Part shown: one piece after another, positions 5,648 through 11,499 of the stretch
Numbering within the stretch: position 1 is the stretch's first letter
Layout of the letters: every line of letters starts with the position of its first letter
Assembly: GCA_937896505.1 (NCBI GenBank)
Contig: CALBNP010000081.1
Span: forward strand, 1 to 11,765
Reading direction: 5' to 3'
DNA length: 11,765 nt
Origin: an uncultured Bacteroidales bacterium
Lineage (GTDB): Bacteria > Bacteroidota > Bacteroidia > Bacteroidales > F082
Made by a program: the position numbers and the translations under genes
The notes under the pieces: generated by a model
What the model was told of the DNA's origin: nothing
Databases searched by the model: none
Seen by the model: the letters and a program-made list of their open reading frames with translations, nothing else

Positions 5648-7226
5648 ACTTCTTGAGGTGTTTCTTGAGTTCAACCAAGCAGGTGCGGTGAGGGATGATG
5701 ACGGACACGCCGTTGTAGTTCACTTCTTCCTCAATGATGCGCACGTTCTCTTCGTGGTTCTTTGGCAGCGGCACGATGTCGCGGATGTGTTCAGGAGCCA
5801 CACCCAAGCCTTCGCAAATCTGGCGAATCTTGTTGTTGGCCGATGAAGGCTGTCCACCAGTCATGGCGGTGATGTCGTTATCGAGAATCATGACCACGAC
5901 GTTAGCCTTTTCGTTGACGCAGTCGAGCAGGCCGGTGAGGCCGCTGTGGCCGAAGGTACCGTCGCCGATGACAGCCACGGCTGGGAAGATACCCACTTCG
6001 CTGGCGCCCTTAGCCATAGTGATGGAAGCACCCATGCACACGGTGGTCTGGATGGCACCCATGTTGAAGCCCAGAGTGTAGCAGCCGATGTCGCCAAACA
6101 CCTTACCACCCTTATGGTTAGCCATGACGGCGTTCAGTGCGGTGTAGCTATCCACGTGAGGGCAGCCTTGGCACAACGCTGGAGGACGGTTGGTGACCAC
6201 CTCTGGAATGGTAAATTCAGAAGCAGCCTTCATGCCGAGGGCCTTAGCCACCTTTTCGGCATTCAGTTCGCCATCGCGACGGATGGTTTCGTCCAAACGG
6301 CCCATGACCTTCTTGCCTTTGCCAAGGAATCCCTTGATTTGTTCTTCGACGTATGGCTGACCGTCCTCAAGGACCAGGATCTCATCGCATTCGTCGTAGA
6401 GCTTGTTGATCATATTGTAAGGCAGAGGATATTGGGTGACCTTCACGACTGGATAAGGGCATTTGCCGCCTGGAAAGTTTTCCATCAGATAGTTGTAGGC
6501 GATACCCGTGGTGATGATACCGAGTTTCTTGTTTTCGCCATCGATATATTTGTTGTAGCCCGATTCTTCGGAAGCCTTGGTGAAGGCTGGTTGCTTGTCG
6601 ATGAGCTGACGATAGAGACGCTTGGCGTTGGCTGGCAGCAGCACGAACGACTTGGCGTCGGCAGGTTCGCTGATTTCATTCTGTGGGCGGACGGCCTTGC
6701 GCACCACGCCAGCGCGGCTGTGAGCCAGACGGGTTGGGATGCGGTAAAGCACAGGTGTGCCGAGCTTTTCACTCAGTTCATAACCGAAGTGAACCATATC
6801 GTAGGCTTCCTGTTGGTTCGATGGTTCCAGCATAGGAATCATGGCCCAATGACCGTAATAACGGCTATCTTGTTCGTCTTGTGACGAGAACATGCTTGGG
6901 TCGTCGGCCACCACAACAAGGACGCCCTTAGCGCCGATGATGGCAGAGTTCATGAATGGGTCGCCGCACACGTTCAGGCCGACGTGTTTCATGCAAGTCA
7001 TGGCACGCTTGCCAGCGTAAGCCACACCGATAGAGGCTTCGAGAGCCGTCTTCTCGTTGGCGCACCAGTTGGCCACGATGCCGAGTTCCTTGGCTTGCTT
7101 CGAGTTTCTGACGTAATCAGTGATTTGGGTTGACGGTGTGCCTGGATAACTGTTGATGGCGCTACCGCCTGCATCGATGAAGCCCTGTGCAATGGCCTCA
7201 TCGCCGAGTAACAATAATTTCTCCAT
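5646..7226 (-). CDS. iorA: Indolepyruvate:ferredoxin oxidoreductase, alpha subunit (no ferredoxin domain)
   Basis: IorA is the catalytic, thiamine-diphosphate-binding subunit paired with IorB in aryl-pyruvate oxidation. The 526-residue protein begins with the pyrimidine-binding half: SYPGTPSTQI (26-35) and ANEKTALEASIGVAYAG (56-72, with the likely catalytic Glu58). It then has the hinge GVLVVVADDPSMFSSQDEQD (101-120), the conserved RPPALCQGCPH (347-357, Cys352 and Cys355), and the diphosphate/Mg motif GDGTFGHSGL (421-430) through ILDNDITAMTGGQ (447-459). The C-terminus ends IPHRTCLVELKKHLKK. The two-cluster [4Fe-4S] ferredoxin tail (repeated CxxCxxCxxxC) of archaeal IorA, which is usually more than 600 residues, is absent. 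A separate ferredoxin must supply the clusters, or the shorter form is normal in this lineage. The ATG at 7226 is supported by the N-terminal match and an AT-rich leader with a TAnnTTTG box 42 bp upstream. Transcription continues to iorB. Confidence 0.96.
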   Translation of the reverse strand: MEKLLLLGDEAIAQGFIDAGGSAINSYPGTPSTQITDYVRNSKQAKELGIVANWCANEKTALEASIGVAYAGKRAMTCMKHVGLNVCGDPFMNSAIIGAKGVLVVVADDPSMFSSQDEQDSRYYGHWAMIPMLEPSNQQEAYDMVHFGYELSEKLGTPVLYRIPTRLAHSRAGVVRKAVRPQNEISEPADAKSFVLLPANAKRLYRQLIDKQPAFTKASEESGYNKYIDGENKKLGIITTGIAYNYLMENFPGGKCPYPVVKVTQYPLPYNMINKLYDECDEILVLEDGQPYVEEQIKGFLGKGKKVMGRLDETIRRDGELNAEKVAKALGMKAASEFTIPEVVTNRPPALCQGCPHVDSYTALNAVMANHKGGKVFGDIGCYTLGFNMGAIQTTVCMGASITMAKGASEVGIFPAVAVIGDGTFGHSGLTGLLDCVNEKANVVVMILDNDITAMTGGQPSSANNKIRQICEGLGVAPEHIRDIVPLPKNHEENVRIIEEEVNYNGVSVIIPHRTCLVELKKHLKK

Positions 7227-7541
7227 GTGTTAATCTATATCTTTTTGATTCAATATTTCATTTGGCACAAAGATACGGATTATTTCGATACGAAACCTAT
7301 ATCTCTGAAAAAACTTGAAACATAGCTTAATTTCGTGAAAAGCACCAACTAGGGACAGAGAACTCAAATAAGTACACATAGATTTACTTTACTAGAACTC
7401 ATTTGACACAAAGGAAACTATTTATTCCAGAAACGTCAGATAGTGGTTTAGCTTCACATATAATTTTGTGTGTGTGCTTTATACTTCAGCTTAAATCGAG
7501 AATAAAAAGGATTGGTCTTACTCTTTGACCCTTTTATATCC
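7227..7541. other. AT-rich spacer between iorA and coaE
   Basis: This 315-bp stretch separates two minus-strand units and holds no ORF with a recognisable product. Its right end is the coaE terminator and its left end the iorA promoter. Between them (about 7300-7500) the DNA is AT-rich with no array of repeats. One 15-bp sequence occurs twice with a single difference, TCATTTGGCACAAAG (7258-7272) and TCATTTGACACAAAG (7399-7413); the first includes part of the iorA -7 box, so the second could be a decayed duplicate promoter. A TAATTTTG on the plus strand (7461-7468) has no gene downstream. Confidence 0.6.
7268..7275 (-). promoter_or_regulatory. iorA: Bacteroidota-type -7 promoter box for iorAB
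   Basis: On the minus strand TATCTTTG (7275-7268) fits TAnnTTTG. It is 41 bp before the iorA ATG, giving a short AT-rich leader. A TTTC (7295-7292) is a weak -33 candidate at 16 bp. A small palindrome, TTTCG-ATA-CGAAA (7283-7295), overlaps the -33 area and could be an operator. Confidence 0.6.
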
Positions 7542-7543
7542 TT
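7501..7543 (-). terminator. coaE: Rho-independent-like terminator of the coaE operon
   Basis: Read on the minus strand, AAGGAT (7543-7538) pairs with ATCCTT (7512-7507), with an inner stem GGTC (7530-7527) and GACC (7517-7514), followed by a T-rich stretch (TTTATT). The left arm overlaps the coaE stop codon by two bases. The split stem with an asymmetric internal loop makes it moderate rather than strong. Confidence 0.55.
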
Positions 7544-8135
7544 ATAGACTCGTGTCTATGCTCACAATGACTGATTGCACCTGTTCGATAAGGGAATCGT
7601 CCTCGTCGTCATGTTCGTGATAGATGACGAAATCGGCACGGGCAATCTTATCGGCCTCATCCCATTGGTTAGCCATACGGGCGCGCACCGCATCTTCGGT
7701 GCAATGGTCGCGGAGCATTACGCGGCGCAAACGGGTTGCTGCGGAAGCGGAAACCACAACGACCGCATCAAACATCGATTCCAGATGTTTCTCAAAAATG
7801 AGTGCCGACTCATAAAGCACGAACGGAGCATCTTGCTCACAAGCCCATTCATCGAAATAACGGTTCAAGGCGGGATAAAGCATTTGTTCGACGAAAATTC
7901 GCGCTTCCTGATCGCTAAAGATGATTTGCGAGAGCAACACCTTATTAAAATGGCCATCGGAGAGATAAATCTCGTCACCAAAACGCTGTTTCATCGCCTC
8001 TGCGACTTCTGGGCGATCATATAGTTTCTTGGCTTCGACATCGGAATAGAAGACCGGGATGCCTTCGCTCTCGAAAAGCGCACACACCCACGACTTCCCG
8101 CAGCCGATGTTCCCTGTTATGGCAATTCGTTTCAT
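7542..8135 (-). CDS. coaE: Dephospho-CoA kinase
   Basis: CoaE phosphorylates the 3' hydroxyl of dephospho-CoA with ATP, the last step of coenzyme A synthesis, in the cytoplasm. The 197-residue protein has the usual length and motifs: P-loop GNIGCGKS (8-15), the acidic substrate residue in YSDVEAKKLYD (Asp32), FNKVLLSQIIFSD (63-75, the dRxxLgxxiF region), LYESALIFE (107-115, the LLfE block), the Arg-rich lid TRLRRVMLRD (134-143) followed by RMANQ (153-157), and the C-terminal ADFVIYHEHDDE, where the usual ADxvIxN ends with His rather than Asn. The ATG at 8135 overlaps the stop of the upstream YbbR gene (ATGA), so the two are translationally coupled. The order yajC - YbbR gene - coaE is characteristic of Bacteroidota. 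A terminator-like hairpin follows. Confidence 0.96.
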   Translation of the reverse strand: MKRIAITGNIGCGKSWVCALFESEGIPVFYSDVEAKKLYDRPEVAEAMKQRFGDEIYLSDGHFNKVLLSQIIFSDQEARIFVEQMLYPALNRYFDEWACEQDAPFVLYESALIFEKHLESMFDAVVVVSASAATRLRRVMLRDHCTEDAVRARMANQWDEADKIARADFVIYHEHDDEDDSLIEQVQSVIVSIDTSL

Positions 8136-9082
8136 TCCACAATAAGATACTCAACACGCTGAGGGTCAACCGAAATCAGTTCGACATTTTCGGGACGGCC
8201 ATCGAGTTTCAAATCCAGCAAAGCACTACCGCCGTCAATCTGGGAAGGATTAATTCCGACATGGAACATATCTGCTTTCATCGAAGGGTAGTCCTTCATG
8301 GCCACAATAAACTTCACCTTCACCGTTTCGGGAAACAGTCGCATCTTCAACGAATCGGGCACCGAAATAGGAACCACAAGCTCCTGTTCGGTAAACTGAA
8401 GCACCTCGATATTAACCGTGACTTCAGTGACATCGCAATGCAGCAAGCCATCGCACAAGTCGAGGCCGACCTGTTCGACAATGTTCCCATTGACGCCTGA
8501 CCTTGAAAGCAATTGCGTAGAAACCGATTCAATGGTGTCGAGCACATTCATCGGTCCGTACACCGTAACGATAGCAGGCTCAATGATAGGCAGCCCGTAG
8601 ATATCGAACCTTTGTTGGGTATGAATGTCGGACTGGAGCACCACGGGCACCACTTTCGACTTCATTTCTTCCATTTCAAAATAAACCTTATCCTCATTCA
8701 TCGTGATATCCGACGCACTGACATCCAGAATGTTAGCGATTTGTTCCGCAACATACTGGCTATTGAACGAATAGGTATTTCCATTCTCAACACGATAAGG
8801 GACTTTCGAGAGAGATATAGTAGCTATGCGCTTCGAATCTGCCAAAAGCTTACTTCCCAAGGTCTCAAAGCCATTGGCGTGCAGCGAAAACTTCACCGTC
8901 AGTTGTTCGTTATCAGTCAACATCTGGCTCGTCGGCACATCAACAAGCTTGATTTCAAATGAGTTTTGGGTATCGAACTCTTCCGACAGCTTGATAAGAA
9001 GCCAAAGTCCGGTTGAGATGAGAAGACAAACCAAAAACGCCTTGACATTAAAATCAGCTAACCAAGGATATTTTTTCGACAT
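8132..9082 (-). CDS. YbbR-domain (CdaR-like) membrane-anchored protein
   Basis: The 316-residue protein has a short N-terminus, one membrane helix (about 14-31, AFLVCLLISTGLWLLIKL) and a long extracytoplasmic beta-rich part. The stretch WLLIKLSEEF after the helix and repeated units around residues 35-120, 130-215 and 230-310 are typical of YbbR proteins. In Firmicutes the YbbR protein CdaR regulates the c-di-AMP cyclase CdaA; in Bacteroidota its role is not established, and no cyclase gene is adjacent here. I chose the ATG at 9082 (MSKKYPWLADFN). In-frame Mets at 9094 and 9127 would add MIIP or a 15-residue leader (MKHFGSAQCPK...) encoded by a dispersed repeat hairpin, and that leader is not protein-like. 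It overlaps coaE by 4 bp (ATGA) and follows yajC by 89 bp. Confidence 0.87.
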   Translation of the reverse strand: MSKKYPWLADFNVKAFLVCLLISTGLWLLIKLSEEFDTQNSFEIKLVDVPTSQMLTDNEQLTVKFSLHANGFETLGSKLLADSKRIATISLSKVPYRVENGNTYSFNSQYVAEQIANILDVSASDITMNEDKVYFEMEEMKSKVVPVVLQSDIHTQQRFDIYGLPIIEPAIVTVYGPMNVLDTIESVSTQLLSRSGVNGNIVEQVGLDLCDGLLHCDVTEVTVNIEVLQFTEQELVVPISVPDSLKMRLFPETVKVKFIVAMKDYPSMKADMFHVGINPSQIDGGSALLDLKLDGRPENVELISVDPQRVEYLIVE

Positions 9083-9100
9083 GGGAATTATCATCTTAGG

Positions 9101-9155
9101 GCACTGAGCGGAACCGAAGTGCTTCATTCTAACTTGCCCCTTCGGCTCCGCTCAG
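9101..9155. repeat. Inverted pair of a dispersed repeat (CTGAGCG-type)
   Basis: CTGAGCGGAACCGAAG (9104-9119) and CTTCGGCTCCGCTCAG (9140-9155) are inverted copies with one mismatch, able to form a 16-bp hairpin with a 20-base loop between yajC and the YbbR gene. The left copy can alternatively fold alone through GCACT (9101-9105) and AGTGC (9118-9122). A third copy lies at 9597-9612. I recall this core as scattered through many bacterial genomes. Confidence 0.75.
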
Positions 9156-9171
9156 CAACCACTAATGGCTA

Positions 9172-9495
9172 TTAGGCTTGACCCACAGAAGTGGAATCTT
9201 TCACGATGGCCGACTTCTCGATTTCGACGTTGGTGTCGGGAGCGAGAGAGACGATGAAGGTGTGTTCCTTCACTTCGACGATTTTGCCGTGGAAACCACC
9301 GATAGTTGTCACTTTGTCGCCTTTTTTCAGTTCGTTACGGAACTTCTGTTCTTCCTTTTGGCGCTTCGATTGCGGACGGATGAAGAACAGCCAGAAAACG
9401 ACGATGAGTAAAACGATAAAGATAAGGCTTGACCAAGGACTTTGCTTTGTTGCGCCTTCGGTGGCGGCTTGAAGAAGGATAAATAAGGTGTTCAT
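9172..9495 (-). CDS. yajC: YajC, Sec translocon accessory subunit
   Basis: YajC is a small inner-membrane protein that associates with SecDF and SecYEG during protein export. The 107-residue product has a short N-terminal part, one helix (about 23-39) and the family signature FFIRPQSKRQKE (37-48) followed by the cytoplasmic GDKVTTIGGFHGKI (59-72) and a short beta domain. The N-terminus before the helix (MNTLFILLQAATEGATKQSP) is longer and more hydrophobic than in E. coli, and is often so in Bacteroidota. The ATG at 9495 is the only sensible start and follows an A-rich leader on the minus strand. It lies in the expected Bacteroidota context, upstream of the YbbR gene and coaE. The 166-bp upstream spacer is filled with short repeats. 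Confidence 0.95.
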   Translation of the reverse strand: MNTLFILLQAATEGATKQSPWSSLIFIVLLIVVFWLFFIRPQSKRQKEEQKFRNELKKGDKVTTIGGFHGKIVEVKEHTFIVSLAPDTNVEIEKSAIVKDSTSVGQA

Positions 9496-9497
9496 TT

Positions 9498-9537
9498 GTT
9501 GAATTGTTTATGTGTTTATGTGTTGAATTGTTTATGT
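9498..9537. repeat. Octamer array in the yajC leader, GTTGAATT/GTTTATGT units
   Basis: Five consecutive octamers in register: GTTGAATT, GTTTATGT, GTTTATGT, GTTGAATT, GTTTATGT. They start two bases upstream of the yajC ATG, so on the minus strand they form its A-rich leader. Confidence 0.75.
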
Positions 9538-9550
9538 AGTTGACTTTTTT

Positions 9551-9590
9551 GACTTAGGGACTTAGGGACTTTGTGACTTAGAGACTTTGT
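9551..9590. repeat. Octamer array, GACTTAGG/GACTTTGT units
   Basis: Five octamers in register, GACTTAGG, GACTTAGG, GACTTTGT, GACTTAGA, GACTTTGT, each beginning with GACTT. They are related in sequence to the GGGACTGA/GGGACTTG array between iorA and iorB. Confidence 0.8.
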
Positions 9591-9592
9591 GG

Positions 9593-9616
9593 GACGCTGA
9601 GCGAAGCCGAAGCGTC
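9593..9616. repeat. Third copy of the CTGAGCG-type repeat in a small hairpin
   Basis: CTGAGCGAAGCCGAAG (9597-9612) is a third copy of the core found at 9104 and 9140. Here its ends extend into GACGCT (9593-9598) and AGCGTC (9611-9616), a 6-bp stem different from the one at 9101-9122. Confidence 0.65.
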
Positions 9617-9626
9617 GTTTCTCTTT

Positions 9627-9660
9627 ATTCTTAATTCTGCATTCTTAATTCTCAATTCCA
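9627..9660. repeat. Heptamer array, ATTCTTA/ATTCTGC units
   Basis: ATTCTTA, ATTCTGC, ATTCTTA, ATTCTCA, then ATTCC: a 7-bp period with a 14-bp pair repeat. It ends directly at the 3' end of the DUF1573 gene (stop at 9662). Confidence 0.65.
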
Positions 9661-9661
9661 A

Positions 9662-10120
9662 TCAGTATTGGTCGGGAGTTTTCACTTCGCCTTTCATGCG
9701 GAGCACGGTCTGGGCAGGCATCGTATTCGCCGACACGGTGACAGCACGGCTTTGGAAGCCATGATGGCCTTTGCTGTCGTAGGTAGCCTTGATGAAACCG
9801 TCTTTGCCTGGAACGATAGGTTCGTGAGGATAGTCGGCGATGGTGCAGCCACAAGATGTGGAGACACCACTGATGAGCAACGGCACGTTGCCCGTATTGG
9901 TGAAATGGAACGAATAGGTCACCACCTCGCCCTGGAGGAGCGAACCGAAGTCATGTTCCATCTTGTCGAAAGTGATGATGGCCTGTTTGTCGGAGCTTTC
10001 TGTTGCCGATTTCGAAATCGTCACCAAGTCGCCCGAAAGCTGACCATCGGCGGTCTTGCCGTTGTTGCAAGCCGTCAAAAGGCATAGAGCCATAACGAAA
10101 TATAAATATGTGTGTTTCAT
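9662..10120 (-). CDS. DUF1573 lipoprotein
   Basis: This 152-residue protein has a lipoprotein signal, MKHTYLYFVMALCLLTAC, with the lipobox LTAC and lipidated Cys18, so it should be anchored in a membrane facing the periplasm or the surface. Residues ~50-146 form a DUF1573 immunoglobulin-like beta sandwich: FDKMEHDFGSLLQGEVV (51-67), SFHFTNTGNVPLLI (70-83), STSCGCTIADYP (87-98, Cys90 and Cys92), and the late strands after VTVSANT. The domain is very common in Bacteroidota, where genes like this are often found near yajC and the YbbR gene; its biochemical role is unknown to me. It starts 10 bp after the T9SS cargo gene stops, so the two are probably in one operon. The CGC motif is typical of the family and may form a disulphide. 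Confidence 0.92.
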   Translation of the reverse strand: MKHTYLYFVMALCLLTACNNGKTADGQLSGDLVTISKSATESSDKQAIITFDKMEHDFGSLLQGEVVTYSFHFTNTGNVPLLISGVSTSCGCTIADYPHEPIVPGKDGFIKATYDSKGHHGFQSRAVTVSANTMPAQTVLRMKGEVKTPDQY

Positions 10121-10130
10121 AGTCGTAAGG

Positions 10131-11366
10131 TTATTTGCTCCCCCTGAAAATCATGACTGAGCCTTGGTAGGTGGCATCTTGCTGAAGGCCGCGGCATTTC
10201 AGCACATAGAAATAGGTGCCGTCAGGAAGGTTGTCGCCATCCCAGTCGTTTTGGTAGTTGTTTGACGAAAACACGATTCTTCCCCAGCGGTTGAAGACGG
10301 TGAGTTGCGTTGACTCGTAATACTTGTTCAGAGGTTCGTAGGCATCGTATTCATGTTCATATTGTGGTTCGCCATCACGTTGGCCACCACCGGTGTCACC
10401 TCCACCGCCGCCCGTATCGTCGAGTGAGATGATGAAGTAGTCGTTGACACGATCGCCATTGGGAGTGAACACGTTAGGCACCTTCAGCTTCACAGGATTC
10501 ACCTTGATGTTCTCGAAATAGGAAGTGTCGCAGCCTTCAGGGTTATACACCTTCAGTTCGGTGACGTAATCGCCCGTTTTCACGTAGGTAAAACGCGGTT
10601 CTTCATCAGATGAGGTAATGCCGTACTGTCTGTCGAGAATCCAATAGAAATTGCTGATATCGATACGTCCCAAGGCATCGCCAGGGTCGTCTTCGGTCCA
10701 TTCCTGGTTTTCGAACGAATAGGTGGCATGAGGATTTTGCAGATACACCGTATCGTCCGGGTCGATGGAAATCTCCACCTTCGGGTTGGCGTAGGCTTTC
10801 AGCGAGATGCTGTCAATCTGCTCGCAGCCACGGTTATCCTTAACCTTAATCTTGTAATATTTATAGGCTTCGAGGCCGATGGCCCAAGCGTCGTTACCTG
10901 GTGCGATATGGAGCGGACTGATGTTTTGCCATTGATAAATGAAAGGCGGTTCGAAAACGGCAGATGCGCTGTCCACCGAAGCCACCACTTGTGCGGTACG
11001 GCCATTCTCTTCTTCGCTGTTGCTGCAAGTGAGAGCAATCTGCCGGAAATCGACAGTGAAGCGCGGCATCACCGTCACAGTGAACGGATCAGAGGTGCAT
11101 ATTTCGCCATTTTCGTCGCTCACCACAACGCTGTAAGTCGTTGTCTCTCTTGGATAAACCGTGATGCTAGCTGTAGTTTGTCCGCCAGGACTCCATAGAT
11201 AAGTGCGGGTATAATCTTGAGGTACGCTGAGGGTCACTGCGCTTTGGCTACACACCGGCAAGGTAGCGTTACAAGTGATTTCGCAAGGACTTTGCGCCTT
11301 CAGGCCCAAGGCCGAAAACGCCATCACCATCAGCAACAGACCCATTATGATATTGTTTCTCTTCAT
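10131..11366 (-). CDS. Secreted protein with type B T9SS sorting domain (gliding-motility CHU_C type)
   Basis: A 411-residue exported protein. Residues 1-24 are a Sec signal peptide (MKRNNIIMGLLLMVMAFSALGLKAQ, likely cut near Ala24-Gln25). Residues ~27-105 and ~106-190 look like PKD/Ig-type beta domains (YLWSPGGQTTASITVYP; YQWQNISP), and residues ~193-290 like a third. The C-terminal domain carries the type B sorting signature: VPNVFTPNGDRVNDYFII (296-313), LTVFNRWGRIVFSS (355-368), DWDGDNLPDGTYFYVLK (374-390) and YQGSVMIFR (400-408). Such proteins cross the outer membrane by the type IX system. Between FII and LTVF sits an unusual ~41-residue insert with two DTGGG units and an acidic, Tyr-rich stretch. 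No enzyme domain is visible; adhesion or surface structure is plausible. It is the first gene of the minus-strand cluster, with its own promoter. Confidence 0.9.
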   Translation of the reverse strand: MKRNNIIMGLLLMVMAFSALGLKAQSPCEITCNATLPVCSQSAVTLSVPQDYTRTYLWSPGGQTTASITVYPRETTTYSVVVSDENGEICTSDPFTVTVMPRFTVDFRQIALTCSNSEEENGRTAQVVASVDSASAVFEPPFIYQWQNISPLHIAPGNDAWAIGLEAYKYYKIKVKDNRGCEQIDSISLKAYANPKVEISIDPDDTVYLQNPHATYSFENQEWTEDDPGDALGRIDISNFYWILDRQYGITSSDEEPRFTYVKTGDYVTELKVYNPEGCDTSYFENIKVNPVKLKVPNVFTPNGDRVNDYFIISLDDTGGGGGDTGGGQRDGEPQYEHEYDAYEPLNKYYESTQLTVFNRWGRIVFSSNNYQNDWDGDNLPDGTYFYVLKCRGLQQDATYQGSVMIFRGSK

Positions 11367-11389
11367 TCGTCGTAATCTGAAATAAAATG

Positions 11390-11397
11390 CAAAAATA
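11390..11397 (-). promoter_or_regulatory. Bacteroidota-type -7 promoter box for the T9SS cargo operon
   Basis: On the minus strand TATTTTTG (11397-11390) fits TAnnTTTG and is 23 bp before the ATG at 11366. TTTC (11422-11419), 21 bp further upstream, is a plausible -33 element. This likely drives the T9SS gene and the DUF1573 gene and possibly yajC, YbbR and coaE. Confidence 0.65.
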
Positions 11398-11448
11398 GGA
11401 ATTTTTCCAAAGGAAAACGAAATGGCTTTCCGATTATTGTTTTTTCAC

Positions 11449-11456
11449 TATTTTTG
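11449..11456 (+). promoter_or_regulatory. hutU: Bacteroidota-type -7 promoter box for hutU
   Basis: TATTTTTG matches TAnnTTTG, 43 bp before the hutU ATG; TTTC at 11427-11430 is a possible -33 element at 18 bp. Its -33 side lies next to that of the divergent T9SS promoter, so the two share about 60 bp of control DNA. Confidence 0.65.
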
Positions 11457-11499
11457 CAGATTGATAATAGTTCAAAAGCATACAATAAAAGCACACAAT

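Noticed and set aside
5946..6884. 312-codon open frame on the plus strand opposite iorA
   Set aside because: His- and Ala-rich translation without motifs, wholly antisense to the well-supported iorA; a shadow frame.
7461..7468. TAATTTTG promoter box on the plus strand
   Set aside because: No plus-strand gene or clear RNA follows and the genes on both sides are on the minus strand; such an octamer is expected by chance in AT-rich DNA.
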